Of a DNA stretch of 5,801 nucleotides, positions 1-5,801 are shown one piece after another. Location: positions 1 through 5,801 of the forward strand of contig DAOTVD010000105.1 in NCBI GenBank assembly GCA_034437075.1. The letters run 5' to 3'. The DNA comes from DAOTVD01 sp034437075 (GTDB lineage Bacteria > Chloroflexota > Anaerolineae > Aggregatilineales > J027). Made by a program: the position numbers and the translations under genes. A model generated the notes under the pieces. That model had not been told where the DNA came from. It did no database searches and was given only the letters and a program-made list of their open reading frames with translations. Each line of letters starts with the position of its first letter. Positions within the stretch are counted from its first letter, which is position 1.

Positions 1-3000
1 GTCGATGCTATCGCGCGCACCATCCCGACAGTGGCCAAATTGCCCAAGATACCCAAGCTGATTGCCGACGATGGGGACGACGCTATCCCCGACTTGCGCC
101 AGCTTTACAAAACCAACCCCACCGCCAAGCATATTATCGACCTAGCCGCCGCGATTGAGGGCGTACCACGCCACGCCAGCACCCACGCCGCCGGGATCAT
201 CGTCGGCGACCGGCCCTTGGTGGAGTATTTGCCCTTGCACCGCCCCACCAAAGGGGATACCGAAAACAGCCCCGTTAAAATGGTGACGCAATTCCCGATG
301 GAAACTGCCGAGTCTATCGGGTTGCTCAAGATCGACTTTTTGGGCCTCTCGACGCTGACTATTCTGCGCCGGGCTTGCGAGCTTGTCGAGCGGTATCATG
401 GCATTCGCTATGATATGTCGAATATTCCCATCAAGCCCGACCCCAACGACCCAGAGATCACGCGGCGAGTGGCAGAAACTTTCGAGATGATCGGGCGCGG
501 CGAGACTATCGGCGTCTTTCAGATTGAATCCAGCGGTATGCGCCAGATGTTGACGGACATGCGCCCGCAAACCTTCGAGCATATTATCGCGGCCATTTCG
601 CTCTATCGACCCGGCCCTATGGATCAGATTCCGACCTTTAACCGCCGTTTGCATGGCGAAGAAGCGCCCCAGTATCACCACGAAAAGCTGAAACCTATCC
701 TGGAAAACACCTTCGGCATCCTGGTCTATCAGGAGCAAATTATGCAGGTCGCGTCGGATTTATTCGGCTATTCGCTGGCAGATGCCGACCTAATGCGCCG
801 CGCAGTCTCGAAGAAAAAAGAAGAAGAGTTACTCAAGCATCGCCAGATATTTATCGAAAATGGCCCTAAGCATGGCGTAAATGCCGAGACCTCGGCCCAA
901 ATCTTCGCCGACATCGAATTCTTCGCGCGCTATGGCTTTAACAAATGTGTTGTGGGCGATACGCAAATCCTGGATGCCACCACCGGGCGGCGCTTGCGAG
1001 TTGCGGATTTATTCGCTCAACCCGGCCTCATGCAGCAGACCGTCGCGCTGGATACGGACACCTGGCGCCTGACCGAAGGCACCGTGACGGATGTGATGGC
1101 CAATGGCGTGAAGTCAGTCTATCGCCTGCGCACGCGCTTGGGCAAGCAAATCGAGGCCACTGCCAACCATCCCTTTTTGACCTTCGAGGGCTGGCGCTGG
1201 CTGGGCGACCTGCAACCCGGCGACCGGATCGCAACCCCGCGTCGTATCCCCGTAGAAGGGGCACAAGAATGGCCCGCGCATCAGATCAACGTCTTGGGGT
1301 ATCTGTTGGCGGAAGGCAATCTCTGTCATCCGCATGGCGTTTATTTCTACACGGGCGAAGATGACCAATGCGCGCAGTATGTCCAGAATCTGGAATGCTT
1401 CGCCAATACGCGCGCGACCGTCGCCCATCGGCGCGGCATGGCGGAGGTCTATAGCCGTCGCGCAGCACGCGAACATCCGGCGGAAGTCGTTACCTGGTTG
1501 GAAGACCTCGGCTTACGGGGTAAAACAGCGCACCAGAAATTCATCCCGCCCGCCGTATTTGAACTCACCAACGCGCAAATCGGCATCTTGTTGGCGCGTA
1601 TGTGGGAAGGCAACGGGCATGTCAACCTCGATAGCCGCAATCTCTATTACGCCACCGCATCGGAGCAACTCGCGCGGGATATGCAACATTTGCTACTGCG
1701 CTTCGGGATCATCAGCCGCTTGCGCGAAGTGATTTTCCCGTATAAAGAAGGTCCCATGGGCTATCAGGTCTTCATCACAGGGATGCCTAATATTGCGGCG
1801 TTCGCGCGGCATATCGGGCAGCATTTCATCACGCCGACCCGGCGCGAACGTTTGGCCGCGTTGCAAATCGATGTGCCGTTCAAATCCGGCACGCGCGACA
1901 CACTGCCGATGGGGGTTAAGGCATTGGTGCACGAGGCCAAAACCGCCAGCGGACTTTCGTGGACGGCCATCGGCGCGGCCACTGGGCTGAGCATCACGCC
2001 CTTCAACCGCCAGGCCAGCGACGCCAAACAGGCTTTTAAGCGCGAGACCATCGCACAATTGGCGACATTTTTCGAGGACGAAAACTTACACGCCCACGCG
2101 CATAGCGACGTATATTGGGATACGGTTGAGTCGATTGAATATATCGGCGAACAACCCACCTACGATCTCACGGTCGCGGGCCTGCATAATTTCATCGCGG
2201 ACGACATCATCGTGCACAATTCGCACGCTGCCGATTATGCCGTCATCACCTGCCAAACCGCGTATCTGAAATGCCACTATCCGCACGAATATATGTCGGC
2301 TTTGATGTCGGTGTATTACGACGACTCGACCAAAGTCGGCTTGTTCATCGCGGATTGCATACGTATGGGCATCAAGGTGTTGCCGCCGGATGTCAACCGC
2401 TCGTTTGCCGATTTCAGCATCGAAGAAGACCACGTTGGCGGGCGGCATATTCGCTTTGGGTTGGGCGCCATCAAAAACTTGGGGCAGGCGGCCATTCAAT
2501 ACCTCATCACCCAGCGCGGCGATACCCCATTCGCAGACCTGGACGACTTTTTGAAGCGCTGCGAAGTTCGCGAGGTCGGTAAACGGGGTTTAGAGGCCCT
2601 TATCAAAGTGGGCGCGTTGGATGAAATCAGCCAATCCAGCGGTAAGAATCGTGCGGATGTGCTGGCCAATTTGGAAAATATCTCGCGCTATAACGCTGAG
2701 CATTTCAAAAATGCCGCTATCGGTCAGGTGAGCATGTTCGATCTGCTAGGCAGCAATGATGGCAATTCTAGCGGCAGCGTTACCAGCGTGATATTGGCCG
2801 CCCCCCCCAAGGAATGGACCGCACGCGAACAACTGCGCTGGGAAAAAGAACTCGTCGGCATTTATGTCTCTGGCCATCCGCTTACCCCCTATTGGGAGGT
2901 GATGGTCCGGGGCATATCGCACACGATTGCGGAGGTCCACGAAGCCGCGCCGACGATTGAGCGCAAGGCCGTCGTCACGGTGGGGGGGCTGGTGGTTGCG

Positions 3001-3921
3001 GTACGCACCATCATCACGCGCAAAGGCGATACGATGGCCTTCATGACGCTGGAAGACTTAACGGGCAAGCTGGATGTGGTCGTTTTTCCCGAAGTGTGGG
3101 CCAACCACGGCCCGCGCATCATGGAAGACGAGATTTTTCTCGTCCGGGGTCATGTTGAAATACGCGGCACGGATGTCCAATTACAGGCGGTGACCTTCTT
3201 GCAACAACTGGATAACAACCCGGTTGCTGAAAGCGTTTCGATGTTCCCGAAAACGCACGAGAAAACCGATGCGCTGCTGGACGAAGAAACCGGCGAAATG
3301 CAGTCGCCCACCCTCGTCACCGCCGCAGCCAATGGGCACCGCGCCGCCCATGGCAATGGGTTTTCGCCCGCTGGCGGGGTTCAGCAAATGACCTTTGCCT
3401 CGACTGCCGTGGACGTAACCCGTACCCAGCGCCCATTGCACGATAAAGAGGGCGAACCCCATAGCGGGCAGGAGTTCACCCCGCGTTATCCGAATGAGCC
3501 CACGTATGCACCCGACGAATGGCGCGAAACTCACGAAGATGTCCATCGCCTGAAAGGCAACGAGGCCCCCGCGCGCGACTTTTCACCAAGTGAGTCCGCG
3601 CCTACGCCGCCGCCGAAGGAGCCAAAAGAGCCCAACGACTATGCGGAATTCGGTCAGCTACAACTGAGAATTTTGATTGAACGTGCGCCTGACCTCGAGC
3701 GTGACCGGCGCCGCTTGCGCGAGATTTATGGCTATGTGTCTCAGTTCCCGGGGCCACACAAGTTTATCGTTGCGTATATGGCGCTGAATTCGGGTGAAGG
3801 AAAATATCTGGACTTTGCAGAGACGCAGATTATGATCCATGATGCGATGGTCGAGGGCTTGTTCTTGTTAGAAGGCGTCATTGATGTTCAAGTGCGAGAT
3901 CTAGACCAGCGCGGCAAGTAG
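1..3921 (+). CDS. dnaE: DNA polymerase III alpha subunit, 5'-truncated by window edge, interrupted by an intein
   Basis: This is the catalytic subunit of the replicative DNA polymerase, which extends DNA at the fork with the sliding clamp and clamp loader. The frame is open from base 1 (VDAIARTIPT...), so the GTG at 31 is not the start; the PHP domain and the PDxDxDF catalytic pair lie upstream. Numbering from base 1, visible features are: PRHASTHAAGIIV (~56-68); LKIDFLGL, whose Asp112 (codon 334-336) matches the third catalytic Asp of the family; GVFQIESSGM; YRPGPMDQIP; LVYQEQIMQ; and YGFNK, cut by the intein (316-740). Then come SHAADYAVITCQTAYLK, a helix-hairpin-helix region (~818-876), the clamp motif QVSMF (909-913), an OB fold (~991-1070), a low-complexity linker (~1071-1216) and a C-terminal domain ending at TAG 3919-3921. 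About 881 extein residues are visible. The family identity is secure. Transcription signals are outside the window. Confidence 0.97.
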   Translation, partial: VDAIARTIPTVAKLPKIPKLIADDGDDAIPDLRQLYKTNPTAKHIIDLAAAIEGVPRHASTHAAGIIVGDRPLVEYLPLHRPTKGDTENSPVKMVTQFPMETAESIGLLKIDFLGLSTLTILRRACELVERYHGIRYDMSNIPIKPDPNDPEITRRVAETFEMIGRGETIGVFQIESSGMRQMLTDMRPQTFEHIIAAISLYRPGPMDQIPTFNRRLHGEEAPQYHHEKLKPILENTFGILVYQEQIMQVASDLFGYSLADADLMRRAVSKKKEEELLKHRQIFIENGPKHGVNAETSAQIFADIEFFARYGFNKCVVGDTQILDATTGRRLRVADLFAQPGLMQQTVALDTDTWRLTEGTVTDVMANGVKSVYRLRTRLGKQIEATANHPFLTFEGWRWLGDLQPGDRIATPRRIPVEGAQEWPAHQINVLGYLLAEGNLCHPHGVYFYTGEDDQCAQYVQNLECFANTRATVAHRRGMAEVYSRRAAREHPAEVVTWLEDLGLRGKTAHQKFIPPAVFELTNAQIGILLARMWEGNGHVNLDSRNLYYATASEQLARDMQHLLLRFGIISRLREVIFPYKEGPMGYQVFITGMPNIAAFARHIGQHFITPTRRERLAALQIDVPFKSGTRDTLPMGVKALVHEAKTASGLSWTAIGAATGLSITPFNRQASDAKQAFKRETIAQLATFFEDENLHAHAHSDVYWDTVESIEYIGEQPTYDLTVAGLHNFIADDIIVHNSHAADYAVITCQTAYLKCHYPHEYMSALMSVYYDDSTKVGLFIADCIRMGIKVLPPDVNRSFADFSIEEDHVGGRHIRFGLGAIKNLGQAAIQYLITQRGDTPFADLDDFLKRCEVREVGKRGLEALIKVGALDEISQSSGKNRADVLANLENISRYNAEHFKNAAIGQVSMFDLLGSNDGNSSGSVTSVILAAPPKEWTAREQLRWEKELVGIYVSGHPLTPYWEVMVRGISHTIAEVHEAAPTIERKAVVTVGGLVVAVRTIITRKGDTMAFMTLEDLTGKLDVVVFPEVWANHGPRIMEDEIFLVRGHVEIRGTDVQLQAVTFLQQLDNNPVAESVSMFPKTHEKTDALLDEETGEMQSPTLVTAAANGHRAAHGNGFSPAGGVQQMTFASTAVDVTRTQRPLHDKEGEPHSGQEFTPRYPNEPTYAPDEWRETHEDVHRLKGNEAPARDFSPSESAPTPPPKEPKEPNDYAEFGQLQLRILIERAPDLERDRRRLREIYGYVSQFPGPHKFIVAYMALNSGEGKYLDFAETQIMIHDAMVEGLFLLEGVIDVQVRDLDQRGK
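1270..1848 (+). other. LAGLIDADG homing endonuclease domain within the intein
   Basis: This is the central part of the intein, between splicing blocks N3 and C2. The first dodecapeptide-like motif is INVLGYLLAEGNL, with Glu (codon 1312-1314, intein residue 123) in the catalytic acid position. The second is IGILLARMWEGNGHV, with Asn (codon AAC 1612-1614, intein residue 223) where family members normally carry Asp before the final Gly. The ~100-residue spacing and the flanking sequences YYATASEQLARDMQHLLL and RFGIISRLRE are typical of two-motif intein endonucleases. In active family members such a domain cuts intein-less dnaE alleles and drives homing. Because one catalytic acid appears replaced, cleavage may be absent or limited to nicking; this is inferred from the alignment pattern only. 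Confidence 0.85.
1912..2091 (+). other. Putative helix-turn-helix segment in the intein
   Basis: This segment of about 60 residues lies between the endonuclease core and the C-terminal splicing block. It reads ALVHEAKTASGLSWTAIGAATGL, then SITPFNRQASDAKQAFKRET, then IAQLATFFEDENL. The pattern 'GLSWTAIGAATGLS' followed by a second helix and 'ETIAQLATFFED' resembles a Cro/XRE-type helix-turn-helix. Extra DNA-binding modules occur in some intein endonucleases and help recognise the homing site. The fold call is by pattern only, with no profile search, and the domain edges are approximate. Alternatively it is simply a lineage-specific part of the endonuclease subdomain. Confidence 0.5.
2725..2739 (+). 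other. Internal beta-clamp-binding motif of DnaE (QVSMF)
   Basis: The pentapeptide QVSMF, followed by DLL, sits between the helix-hairpin-helix region and the OB fold. Escherichia coli DnaE carries its internal clamp-binding pentapeptide (QADMF) in the same place. It is expected to dock the polymerase in the hydrophobic cleft of the sliding clamp. The Q at position 1 and the MF pair at positions 4-5 match the family pattern. Confidence 0.8.
3211..3648 (+). other. Low-complexity linker between the DnaE OB fold and C-terminal domain
   Basis: About 146 residues are rich in Pro, Glu, Thr, Ser, Asn, Gly and His, including the proline-rich stretch PTPPPKEPKEPND, with little hydrophobic patterning. 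They are probably disordered and tether the C-terminal domain. That domain (3649-3918, LQLRILIERAPDLERDRRR onward) is the only folded part beyond the linker and probably corresponds to the region that contacts the clamp loader in other DnaE proteins. The linker contains two peptides loosely like clamp-binding motifs, SVSMF (3232-3246) and QQMTF (3382-3396). The reading frame is intact throughout. Confidence 0.7.
3901..3921. other. 21-bp convergent overlap of dnaE and glycosyltransferase 3' ends
   Basis: The dnaE stop (TAG, 3919-3921) lies inside the last codons of the minus-strand glycosyltransferase, whose own stop (TAG, read from 3903 to 3901) lies inside the last codons of dnaE. Each strand therefore codes for the last six residues or so of one protein plus its stop codon. 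There is no intergenic space, and no GC-rich hairpin with a T-tract is visible nearby on either strand. Transcription of each gene must therefore end within the other or depend on Rho. Confidence 0.9.
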
Positions 3922-4971
3922 TTGGTCGATGCGTTTCTCGTAGGTGTGGTGCGCTAGGGCATCCATATAGGCATTCTCGACCATCCGCTGGCAGGCTGCA
4001 TGGTCGGCCAGGGTGGTCAGCACATCGTCTAGGTTGCTGAAATCCCGCTGAAGTTCCAGGTAATGAACGCCTGGCTGCAAGACATCGTTATAACGCCCTG
4101 GCAAAAGAACTTGCACCGTCTGCGTGCCCAGAGCTTCGAAATTGCGCGGCGCGGCGATCCGGCCCGAAGGCGGTGGGTCGAATACGCCGTATTGACGCAA
4201 GGCCGCCATTAACCCGCCAAAATCATCTTCTGGCAGGCGCTTTTGTTGCTCGTTGATGAAATGCCGGGTATTTTCCGTAGCATCCAGGCGGCTTGCGCCT
4301 GCTTCATGGCCCACCAACGCGCGGCAGCTTTGCAAGAAAGCGACCCAACCCGCGCTATAGAGGCGTTCGCCGACGCGAATATCCGCGCGCACATCGTCCC
4401 GCGCCGCCAGGCGAGCGGCTAAATCGTCTAGCAATAGGTTACGGTCATCATGGCCGACATACGGCGCGTAATAATCGCCCCGAAACCCCATATCGACTGG
4501 GCGCTGCGCCAGGGGCGGCCCCGGCGCGAAGGTCTGCGGCGTAAAGCCATACGGCAAGCTGAGCAAGCTTTTCCCCGGTGCCAGATCATAAACCATTTGC
4601 GCGTCTTCGAGGTTCAACTGCGTGAGCAAGACCCGCGCGCCCAAGTAGGCTCCCATCTGGGCCTTCTCGGTGAAAAAGCGATATTCGTTGCTCAGGAAAA
4701 AAGCGCGCGGCCCGCGTACCCGGCTCAGCAATCCGCGTAAGACGGCCAAGCGCGGCGAGCGTTCCAGGGTCGGGTAGACATTATGCAAAAATATAATGGC
4801 ATCGTAGCGCCCGCGCAGCACGCCCGCCCGCAAGAGCCCCTGCCGAGACTGAATGTCGAGCACATCGGCGCGCACCGTCGGATGTTGCAAGAAGCCTTGC
4901 AGCCAATCTTGGTAGTACGAATACGCGGCCCATTGCGGCGCGCGGCTGGTCACGACCAATACAGTAGTCAT
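3901..4971 (-). CDS. CgeB-like family glycosyltransferase
   Basis: A complete 356-residue protein, probably a cytoplasmic enzyme that transfers a sugar from a nucleotide-sugar donor to a glycan, lipid or protein acceptor that the sequence does not identify. It starts with a Rossmann-like strand (MTTVLVVTSRAP) with no signal peptide or membrane segment. The N-terminal half has YDAIIFLHN (~56-64), FFLSNEYRFF (~91-100) and LLSLPYGFTPQTFAPG (~136-151), typical of CgeB-like GT-B enzymes. MGFRGDYYAPYVGHDDR (~161-177) opens the C-terminal domain. The end matches the Glyco_trans_1_2 pattern: RNFEALGTQTVQVLLPGRYN with the conserved Glu279, then HYLELQRDF, then HHTYEKRIDQLL. The ATG at 4969-4971 is preceded by a weak AGAAAG seven bases upstream. 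It lies 24 bases after the upstream gene's stop, suggesting co-transcription, and overlaps dnaE convergently. The family assignment is firm; the substrate is unknown. Confidence 0.85.
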   Translation of the reverse strand: MTTVLVVTSRAPQWAAYSYYQDWLQGFLQHPTVRADVLDIQSRQGLLRAGVLRGRYDAIIFLHNVYPTLERSPRLAVLRGLLSRVRGPRAFFLSNEYRFFTEKAQMGAYLGARVLLTQLNLEDAQMVYDLAPGKSLLSLPYGFTPQTFAPGPPLAQRPVDMGFRGDYYAPYVGHDDRNLLLDDLAARLAARDDVRADIRVGERLYSAGWVAFLQSCRALVGHEAGASRLDATENTRHFINEQQKRLPEDDFGGLMAALRQYGVFDPPPSGRIAAPRNFEALGTQTVQVLLPGRYNDVLQPGVHYLELQRDFSNLDDVLTTLADHAACQRMVENAYMDALAHHTYEKRIDQLLAALV

Positions 4972-4978
4972 TATTGAA

Positions 4979-4984
4979 CTTTCT
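4979..4984 (-). promoter_or_regulatory. Weak ribosome binding site for the glycosyltransferase
   Basis: On the minus strand, AGAAAG ends seven bases before the ATG at 4971. The spacing is right, but the match to AGGAGG is poor. It is the only purine-rich stretch in the short gap and supports the ATG start. Translational coupling to the upstream gene is also possible. Confidence 0.3.
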
Positions 4985-5004
4985 AGCCAGCCGGCTTACT
5001 GGCT
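4985..5004. repeat. Small inverted repeat at the gene junction
   Basis: AGCCAG (4985-4990) and CTGGCT (4999-5004) are perfect reverse complements separated by an 8-base loop. In the minus-strand transcript the 6-bp hairpin spans the stop codon of the TIR/NDT-like gene and sits just before the glycosyltransferase ribosome binding site. No U-run follows it, so it is not a convincing terminator; it may be chance or may modulate coupling of the two genes. Confidence 0.35.
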
Positions 5005-5801
5005 CAGGGCTTCGATTTCGGCTTGCAAGGTCGCTTTGAGCTTGTACATCTGGCGATAGAATAACAAGCGCGCGCCTTGCACATCAAAGGGCGGGGTTTG
5101 GTCTTCGTGCAAGATCAAAATTGCGGGGGTGCCCACACCCCAAGCATAGCCCACTTCCAGATACACATTCGGGTTAGCGTTATCCAGCAGGGCCACCATC
5201 AGCGCCGCATCGCGAATCCGCGACTTGACTTGCTCCATGATATCGCCTGTAAATGAGGATTCTTCCTGATCCAGGCGGATGCACAAATAGCCGTTGGCCG
5301 TGATGGCCGGGCGCAGGGCCAAATAGTAGTGGTCGTCGTAATCATCCGCGAAGGGCATGGCCACGAAGACAAAGGGCGTGGTTTCATCCGCCAGAGGGCG
5401 CTCAAAATCGGTTTCGGCGACCGCCTCGGCGGCTTCGGGCTTGGGTTCCATGCCGCGTAAGTCTAAGGGCGCGGCCTGCGGGAAAAACGTCGCCAAAGCC
5501 GTCTGCATGAGTTCGGCGCGATATTGTTCGCGCTCCACGAAGGTCACACGCTGCAAGCCTTGGGGCAGCTTACCCGCTGCCGCTGCATCCGCGAAGCCCA
5601 GCAGCAACGCGCGAAACGCTTCGGTTTCATCGTTGGCGACCGCCGTATTGACGCCGTGGAGGGTCGTCACCAGATGTTGCGCGGCCAGGCCCTCACGATG
5701 CAGCGCGACGAGCATATCAAACCCCAACGACCGCAAATGCGGATAACTGAGCGTAAAAATACTGAGCGTGCCGACGATCAGAATATGATCGTAAGGATAC
5801 G
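4996..5801 (-). CDS. Nucleoside 2-deoxyribosyltransferase/TIR-like domain protein, 5'-truncated by window edge
   Basis: The frame has no stop up to the right edge: upstream of the TTG at 5736 it continues as YPYDHILIVGTLSIFTLSYPHL, so the protein begins outside the window and 267 residues are visible. Residues ~1-100 contain HILIVGTLS, a helix (SLGFDMLVALHREGL), AAQHLVTTLHGVN, EAFRALLLGFADA and LQRVTFVERE. This alternation of strands and helices weakly resembles the macro-like N-terminal domain of M17 peptidases. A charged Ala/Glu-rich linker follows (~115-138). The C-terminal domain (~141-260, bases ~4999-5379) has FVFVAMPF, GYLCIRLDQ, DIMEQVKSRIRDAALMVALL and NPNVYLEVGYAWG. Its Glu215 (bases 5155-5157) matches the conserved Glu of nucleoside deoxyribosyltransferase and TIR-like enzymes, which cleave N-glycosidic bonds of nucleosides or NAD. 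It is probably cytoplasmic and in an operon with the glycosyltransferase. The enzymatic domain call is good; the substrate and biological role are not known. Confidence 0.75.
   Translation of the reverse strand, partial: YPYDHILIVGTLSIFTLSYPHLRSLGFDMLVALHREGLAAQHLVTTLHGVNTAVANDETEAFRALLLGFADAAAAGKLPQGLQRVTFVEREQYRAELMQTALATFFPQAAPLDLRGMEPKPEAAEAVAETDFERPLADETTPFVFVAMPFADDYDDHYYLALRPAITANGYLCIRLDQEESSFTGDIMEQVKSRIRDAALMVALLDNANPNVYLEVGYAWGVGTPAILILHEDQTPPFDVQGARLLFYRQMYKLKATLQAEIEALSQ

Larger units (their letters stand above)
946..2220 (+). mobile_element. DnaE intein (425 aa) with LAGLIDADG endonuclease domain
   Basis: An in-frame intein lies inside dnaE; the host protein must splice to become functional. 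It begins with Cys1 (CVVGDTQILD, codon TGT 946-948), a typical N1 block. Block N3 contains TANHPFLT, giving the conserved TxxH pair at intein residues 72 and 75, followed by WLGDLQPGDRI. The C-terminal blocks read YDLTVAGLHNFIA and DDIIVHN, with the penultimate His (2215-2217) and terminal Asn (2218-2220). The +1 residue is Ser (TCG 2221-2223). Removing 316-740 restores ...YGFNK-SHAADYA..., the uninterrupted DnaE consensus, which fixes both boundaries. All residues for class 1 splicing are present, so splicing is inferred to be active. The large middle section is a homing endonuclease. By eye its base composition looks like that of the host gene, which would suit an old insertion. It is continuous, not split. 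Confidence 0.96.

Noticed and set aside
142..738. Open frame of 198 codons on the minus strand opposite dnaE
   Set aside because: It lies entirely under strongly conserved DnaE coding sequence in the opposite strand, has no recognisable motifs and is explained by codon bias in a GC-rich gene.
945..1364. Alternate-frame plus-strand open frame across the intein N-terminus
   Set aside because: The translation is Arg/Ala/Pro-rich with no domain pattern, while the dnaE frame carries all intein motifs; it is a shadow.
1693..2159. Two overlapping minus-strand open frames opposite the intein C-terminus
   Set aside because: No family resemblance and no sensible ribosome binding site; the opposite frame encodes the endonuclease and HTH-like segment.
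946..2220. Possibility that the insertion is a self-splicing intron
   Set aside because: It is an uninterrupted reading frame in phase with both flanks and carries protein-splicing motifs at both ends, so it is an intein.
3181..3546. Minus-strand open frame opposite the DnaE linker, considered because the linker is low complexity
   Set aside because: The plus frame is continuous with the OB fold and the C-terminal domain, and the antisense product shows no recognisable family or membrane topology.
3922..3990. Possible terminator after dnaE
   Set aside because: No GC-rich dyad followed by a T-tract could be found; the region is coding on the other strand.
5357..5746. Plus-strand open frame of 129 codons opposite the TIR/NDT-like gene
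   Set aside because: Ser/Ala/Lys-rich low-complexity translation with no motifs, opposite a well-supported domain on the minus strand.

Overview
The window comes from a gene-dense bacterial chromosome of moderately high GC. It holds three genes, two of them cut by the window edges, and only about 24 bases lie outside coding sequence. The long gene is a bacterial-type replicative DNA polymerase III alpha subunit (DnaE). The style of its C-terminus and the neighbouring genes are compatible with a Chloroflexota (Chloroflexus/Anaerolineae-like) bacterium or a similar deep-branching lineage. That taxonomic guess is weak and rests on general impression, not on a search.

Bases 1-3921 (+) encode the C-terminal two thirds or so of DnaE. 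The reading frame is already open at base 1, so the true start, the PHP domain and the first two catalytic aspartates lie upstream. The gene is interrupted in frame by a 425-codon intein (946-2220). It sits between the Lys and Ser of the highly conserved GFNK/SHA segment, four residues downstream of the classical cyanobacterial split DnaE intein site. All splicing residues look intact: Cys1, the TxxH block, the penultimate His, the terminal Asn and the Ser +1. The intein also carries a two-motif LAGLIDADG endonuclease and, before the C-terminal splicing block, a segment that looks like a helix-turn-helix. The second LAGLIDADG motif has Asn where the catalytic Asp is expected, so homing may be lost or reduced while splicing is kept. 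After the intein, DnaE continues with the rest of the polymerase core, a helix-hairpin-helix region, a QVSMF clamp-binding motif, an OB fold, an unusual low-complexity linker of about 146 residues and a small C-terminal domain.

Bases 3901-4971 (-) encode a complete CgeB-like family glycosyltransferase. It is convergent with dnaE, and the two 3' ends overlap by 21 bases, stop codons included.

Bases 4996-5801 (-) encode the C-terminal part of a protein that runs off the right edge. Its first visible half resembles a macro/peptidase-M17-N-like or Rossmann-type regulatory domain. Its second half is a nucleoside 2-deoxyribosyltransferase/TIR-like domain with the NPNVYLEVGYA signature, as found in many NAD- or nucleotide-acting effector proteins. 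It lies 24 bases upstream of the glycosyltransferase on the same strand and is probably co-transcribed with it. The two most notable elements are the intein with its suspected crippled endonuclease and the partial TIR/NDT-like fusion protein. No RNA genes, CRISPR arrays, insertion sequences or convincing terminators were seen.
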